From positions 2,108,001-2,172,000 of the forward strand of contig NZ_JABUQZ010000001.1 of assembly GCF_013342145.1 (NCBI RefSeq): a stretch of 64,000 nt of DNA. Reading direction: 5' to 3'. The translations under genes and the position numbers were made by a program. The stretch is from Haloterrigena gelatinilytica. GTDB taxonomy: Archaea; Halobacteriota; Halobacteria; Halobacteriales; Natrialbaceae. Position 1 is the first letter of the stretch; every line of letters starts with the position of its first letter. Positions 61,065-64,000 of the stretch are shown piece by piece. The notes below the pieces were generated by a model. The model had not been told where the DNA came from. It worked only from the letters and a program-made list of their open reading frames with translations, and did not search any database.

Positions 61065-62303
61065 TCACTCGGTGCCCAATTCGGTTCGAACTAGTTCCTC
61101 GAGCCGATCCAGTCCCAGTTCGAGGCGGTCGCGATCGTTCGCGAAACTCAGCCGGAGGTGTCCCTCGCCGCCGTCGCCGAAGGCCCGTCCGGGCGCCGTG
61201 ACGACGCCCTGCTCGTAGAGAAGTCGCTTGGCGACGTCCACGCTCGAGCCCTCGAGCGCGCTCACGTCGACGAACGCGTAGAAGGCCCCCTCGGGTCGAG
61301 CGACGGAAACGTGGGGTGTCGACTCGAGACGGTCGACGACGTAGTCCCGGCGAGAACGGAAGGCGGCGATCATCTCGCGAAACGGCTCCTGGGGACCGGT
61401 CAGCGCCTCGATCGCGGCGTGCTGGGCGGGCGTGTTGACGCAGGAGGTCGTGCTCTCGTGGATCTTCGCGATCTGTGCGACGACGTCCTCGGGACCGGAG
61501 AGCCAGCCGACCCGCCAGCCGGTCATCGCGTAGGCCTTCGAGAAGGAGTCGATCGAGAGCACCCGGTCGTCGCGGTCGGCGACGCTCGCGACTCGAGGCG
61601 GAATCTCGTCGTAGGTGAGTTGCCGGTAGACTTCGTCGGCGAGCACGTAGGCGTCGTGCTCGGCGGCGGCCTCGACGACGCGTTCGATCGCGTCCGCGGC
61701 GTACGCCCGACCGGTCGGGTTCGAGGGCGAGGTCAGCGTGACCGCCGCCGTGTTCGGGCCGATGGCGTCGACGATTCGATCGGCGTCGGGTTCGAATCCC
61801 TCCTCGGCCGGCATCGGCACCTCCACGGGGACGCCGTCGGCGAGTTTCGCCTGCGAGATCGGGTTCGGCCAGGCGGGCGTCGGTACGACGACCTCCGCGC
61901 CGGGGTCGACGACCGTCTGGATCGCGAGGTGCAGCGCCTCGACGCCGCCGTTCGTGACGACGAGTTCCGACTCGGGGTCGACCGTCAGATCGCCGTCGGC
62001 CGACAGCGTCTCGGCGATCGCCTCCCTGAGCGCCGGCAGTCCCGCGTTCGAAGTGTACCGGGTCGCTCCGTCGCGGGCGGCCTCGAACGCCGCGTCGACG
62101 ACGTGGTCCGGCGTGTCGAAGTCGGGTTCGCCGAACTCGAGGTGGACGAGGTCGACCTCGTCCCCGCGCTCGCGCTCGTACTCGGCGGCGAGTTCGAACA
62201 TCACGCGGATCCCCTGGGGCTCGATGTCGCGGACGCGGCCGGAGAGGCGATCGCTCTCGGTCCCGCGTTCGGTGTCGGGTTCGGAGGCGGACGATCGATT
62301 CAT
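61065..62303 (-). CDS. PLP-dependent class I/II aminotransferase
   Basis: A 412-residue fold-type I aminotransferase. The PLP lysine is K256 in SFSKAYAMTGWRVGW. The segments LTSPSNPTGRAY and VLADEVYRQL, the Arg-bearing GHLRLSFAN near the end, and the N-terminal VHLEFGEPDFDTP are typical of aspartate/aromatic-type transaminases. It converts an amino acid and 2-oxoacid pair; which one cannot be read. An acidic N-terminal extension of about 25 residues is poorly ordered. It is upstream of, but not overlapping, the hydroxyacyl-CoA dehydrogenase (153-bp gap). Confidence 0.9.
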   Translation of the reverse strand: MNRSSASEPDTERGTESDRLSGRVRDIEPQGIRVMFELAAEYERERGDEVDLVHLEFGEPDFDTPDHVVDAAFEAARDGATRYTSNAGLPALREAIAETLSADGDLTVDPESELVVTNGGVEALHLAIQTVVDPGAEVVVPTPAWPNPISQAKLADGVPVEVPMPAEEGFEPDADRIVDAIGPNTAAVTLTSPSNPTGRAYAADAIERVVEAAAEHDAYVLADEVYRQLTYDEIPPRVASVADRDDRVLSIDSFSKAYAMTGWRVGWLSGPEDVVAQIAKIHESTTSCVNTPAQHAAIEALTGPQEPFREMIAAFRSRRDYVVDRLESTPHVSVARPEGAFYAFVDVSALEGSSVDVAKRLLYEQGVVTAPGRAFGDGGEGHLRLSFANDRDRLELGLDRLEELVRTELGTE

Positions 62304-62455
62304 TGCGCGAACCGACGTCCGTAGACGGCAAGAAGATTCGGTGTCGGAACCGACGGAACCGGGTCGGTCAGTGGGACTCCGGTAACTCGCGTCCCTCGAC
62401 TCGAGGTGACGACTGCCGACTCGAGGGCGGCCTCGTACGGCTACCGCCCGAGACG

Positions 62456-63310
62456 TCACTCGTACTCGTAGAACCCCTCGCCCGTCTTCTTGCCGAGGTC
62501 GCCGGCCTCGACCTTCCGCTTGAGGAGGTAGGCGGGCGTATAGCGGTCGCCGAGTTCCTCGTGGAGGGTCTCGGAGGCGTGCAGGCAGACGTCCAGCCCG
62601 ATGTGATCCGCCAGCGTCAGCGGGCCCATGGGGACGTTCGTGCCGAGTTCCATCCCCGCGTCGATGTCCTCCTTCGTCGCGACGCCCTCGTCGAAGGCGC
62701 GGATCCCCTCGTTGATCCACGGCATCAGGATGCGGTTGGTGACGAAGCCGGGTTTATCGTCGGCCTCCCAGGTCGTCTTCTCTAACTCCTCGGCGAGGTC
62801 GTGTGCGAGCTCGGTCGCCGCCTCGGTCGTCTTCTCGCCGACGACCACCTCGACGCCCTCCATGATCGGGACGGGGTTCATGAAGTGCAGGCCGATCACC
62901 CGCTCGGGGTGCTCCAAGTCGCTCGCGATCGAGGTGATCGAGAGCGTGCTCGTGTTCGTCGCGAGCAGCACGTCCTCGTCGCAGACCCGCTCGAGATCGG
63001 CGAAGACGTCCTGCTTGACCTCGAGGTCCTCGAGGGCGGCCTCGACGACGAGGTCGCAGTCCGACAGTTCCTCGATGGTCGTCGTCCCCTCGATCCGATC
63101 GCGGATCGTCTCGGGATCGTCCTCGAGGGCGTCCCGACTCTCGAGTCGGTTGAGGCTGTCCGCGATGGTCTCGAAGCCGCTCTCGACGAACTCCTGCTCG
63201 ATGTCGCGCATCACGACGTCGTACCCGTTAGTCGCAGCGACCTGCGCGATGCCGCTGCCCATCGTTCCCGCGCCGACGACGCCGATCCGCTCGATTCGGT
63301 CGCGAACCAT
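62456..63310 (-). CDS. 3-hydroxyacyl-CoA dehydrogenase
   Basis: A 284-residue single-domain-type enzyme of beta-oxidation or its reverse (3-hydroxybutyryl-CoA dehydrogenase group). The Rossmann motif is VVGAGTMGSGIAQ (11-23). The catalytic dyad is H142 in GLHFMNPVP and E154 in EGVEVV, with ATNTS (117-121) holding the conserved Ser/Asn. The C-terminal domain with FVTNRILMPWINEGI is also present. No enoyl-CoA hydratase is fused or adjacent. It fits with the acyl-CoA dehydrogenase at 53842-54987 as a fatty-acid route. Confidence 0.93.
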   Translation of the reverse strand: MVRDRIERIGVVGAGTMGSGIAQVAATNGYDVVMRDIEQEFVESGFETIADSLNRLESRDALEDDPETIRDRIEGTTTIEELSDCDLVVEAALEDLEVKQDVFADLERVCDEDVLLATNTSTLSITSIASDLEHPERVIGLHFMNPVPIMEGVEVVVGEKTTEAATELAHDLAEELEKTTWEADDKPGFVTNRILMPWINEGIRAFDEGVATKEDIDAGMELGTNVPMGPLTLADHIGLDVCLHASETLHEELGDRYTPAYLLKRKVEAGDLGKKTGEGFYEYE

Positions 63311-63390
63311 GCCTCGAGTTCCACGCTCCGATTGGTAAACGTGGGGGCGTGAAACTAGAAATATAAGTCGCTGGGAAAGTCGGTTGAACC

Positions 63391-64000
63391 ATGCAACGGG
63401 ATGGCATCCAGTTCCACAACGTCGGCGATCGGCGACCGATCGAGGGTCGGGACGGACAGTTGCTCCAGCGCGTTCCGGAATCGGTACGGACGGAACTCAA
63501 CGACGGCGCGCAGTCCCGAATGCGCCATCCCGCGGGCGTCGAACTCCGGTTCGTTCCCGACGGTTCCGCGACGGTGACGCTCTCGACGGTCTCCGGCGGG
63601 AGCGCCGAGGAGGGAACCGTCCGCGTCTTCTGGGGGCCGATCCAGGGCTCGACGGAGGTCGTCGTCGGCTCCGAGCCGACGGATATCGAGGTCTCGCTGC
63701 CGGAGAAACTCGCCGACCTCGAGCCGTCGGCCGTCGAGGACCTCGCCTTCGACCCCCGCGTCTGTCGGATCCGGTTGCCGGGCGAGCACCGCGGCGGGCC
63801 GATGGTCTACCACGGCGTCGAGGGCGACGTCCGGCCGCCGCGAAACGAGGAACTCCCCGACCGGCGCTACCTCGCCTACGGCACCTCGATCACCGAGGGC
63901 GAGGCGCCCCTGGCCGAGCACCTGACCTACGTCGATCAGACGGCGCGCCGGCTGGACGCCGACCTCGTGAATCTCGGCTCCTGTGGCACCGCCTACTGCG
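63391..64000 (+). CDS. SGNH/GDSL-type hydrolase, cut by the window edge
   Basis: The start of a protein whose first 203 residues lie in the window. Residues about 1-150 form a beta-rich N-terminal domain. The SGNH nucleophile block is AYGTSITEG, with Ser166, and NLGSCGTAY follows, as in family block II. This is a carbohydrate esterase or lipase-like fold. TATAAG at 63362-63367 is 27 nt before the ATG at 63391, so the message is leaderless. The His/Asp end of the triad lies beyond the window. Confidence 0.8.
   Translation, partial: MQRDGIQFHNVGDRRPIEGRDGQLLQRVPESVRTELNDGAQSRMRHPAGVELRFVPDGSATVTLSTVSGGSAEEGTVRVFWGPIQGSTEVVVGSEPTDIEVSLPEKLADLEPSAVEDLAFDPRVCRIRLPGEHRGGPMVYHGVEGDVRPPRNEELPDRRYLAYGTSITEGEAPLAEHLTYVDQTARRLDADLVNLGSCGTAYC

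Noticed and set aside
59461-62331. A 956-codon minus-strand frame covering the membrane protein and the aminotransferase region
   Set aside because: Only its last 428 codons (from 60747) look like a protein. The rest is a shifted reading of the aminotransferase gene, and the TATA box at 60771-60777 splits the two.
1-64000. CRISPR arrays, rRNA, intact insertion sequences or integrases
   Set aside because: No regularly spaced repeats, no transposase or integrase motifs and no rRNA-like sequence were seen in any reading.

Overview
This window is haloarchaeal chromosome. GC is high, with strong G/C preference at codon third positions. The predicted proteins are very acidic. Many genes have a TATA box about 27 nt before the start codon, which is the leaderless layout. 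The families include HalOD1, HTH_10/Bat-type regulators, DUF7344-like HTH, DUF5789, DUF1616 and the MoxR/DUF58/DUF4129/DUF4350 set. The gene complement fits a Natrialbales-type organism (Haloterrigena/Natrinema-like), but that level of placement is inference. I see no rRNA, tRNA, CRISPR array, intact transposase or prophage.

Layout. 0.5-2.0 kb: a WbqC-like and polysaccharide-deacetylase-like pair (surface glycan). 2.4-3.7 kb: a broken thiolase remnant, a membrane protein and a 45-residue zinc-ribbon protein. 4.0-7.3 kb: a MacB/LolCDE-type ABC ATPase and two permeases. 7.4-11.6 kb: a Tat-signal protein, a DUF1616 membrane protein and a winged-helix/coiled-coil regulator; a dense CTAG cluster and a CCGG-centred operator lie around the last two. 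11.7-21.2 kb: a MoxR-DUF58-DUF4129-DUF4350 membrane/chaperone cluster in three transcription units, with a sodium:solute symporter between them. 21.3-28.9 kb: a GlmU-like nucleotidylyltransferase, an aldehyde dehydrogenase, two acidic proteins and a bacterial-type LeuRS carrying an in-frame tandem repeat.

29-37.5 kb: HalOD1, DnaJ-domain, DUF420, a flavin split-barrel protein, a short-chain fatty acid transporter divergent from an MFS carrier, an ABC-2 exporter and a membrane metallophosphoesterase. 37.7-48.8 kb: GNAT, an F420-dependent oxidoreductase, a frameshifted GrpB gene, two paralogous K+-channel/double-RCK proteins about 5 kb apart, an RnfC/NuoF-like flavoprotein, an HTH_10 regulator and two aldo/keto reductases. 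48.9-53.8 kb: a half-CtaA/CtaB fusion for heme biosynthesis, small proteins, a DUF3267 membrane protease-like protein, PadR, and an AT-rich repeat-bearing gap before a DUF7344-type regulator. 53.8-64 kb: acyl-CoA dehydrogenase, an orphan nuoH divergent from an HTH_10 regulator, an NAD(P)-binding protein, squalene/phytoene synthase, DUF5789, an eight-TM protein, an aminotransferase, 3-hydroxyacyl-CoA dehydrogenase and the start of an SGNH hydrolase.

Taken together the genes cover envelope maintenance and export (ABC systems, MoxR cluster, WbqC), K+ handling and respiration (RCK channels, heme A/O, NuoH), lipid and fatty-acid metabolism (acyl-CoA and hydroxyacyl-CoA dehydrogenases, AtoE-type transporter, squalene/phytoene synthase) and local transcription control. 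I did not find a complete new defence or mobile system. The most unusual signals are non-coding: the CTAG cluster at 10227-10323, the phased CCGG operator at 11576-11618, and four inverted repeats in the leuS-HalOD1 gap.
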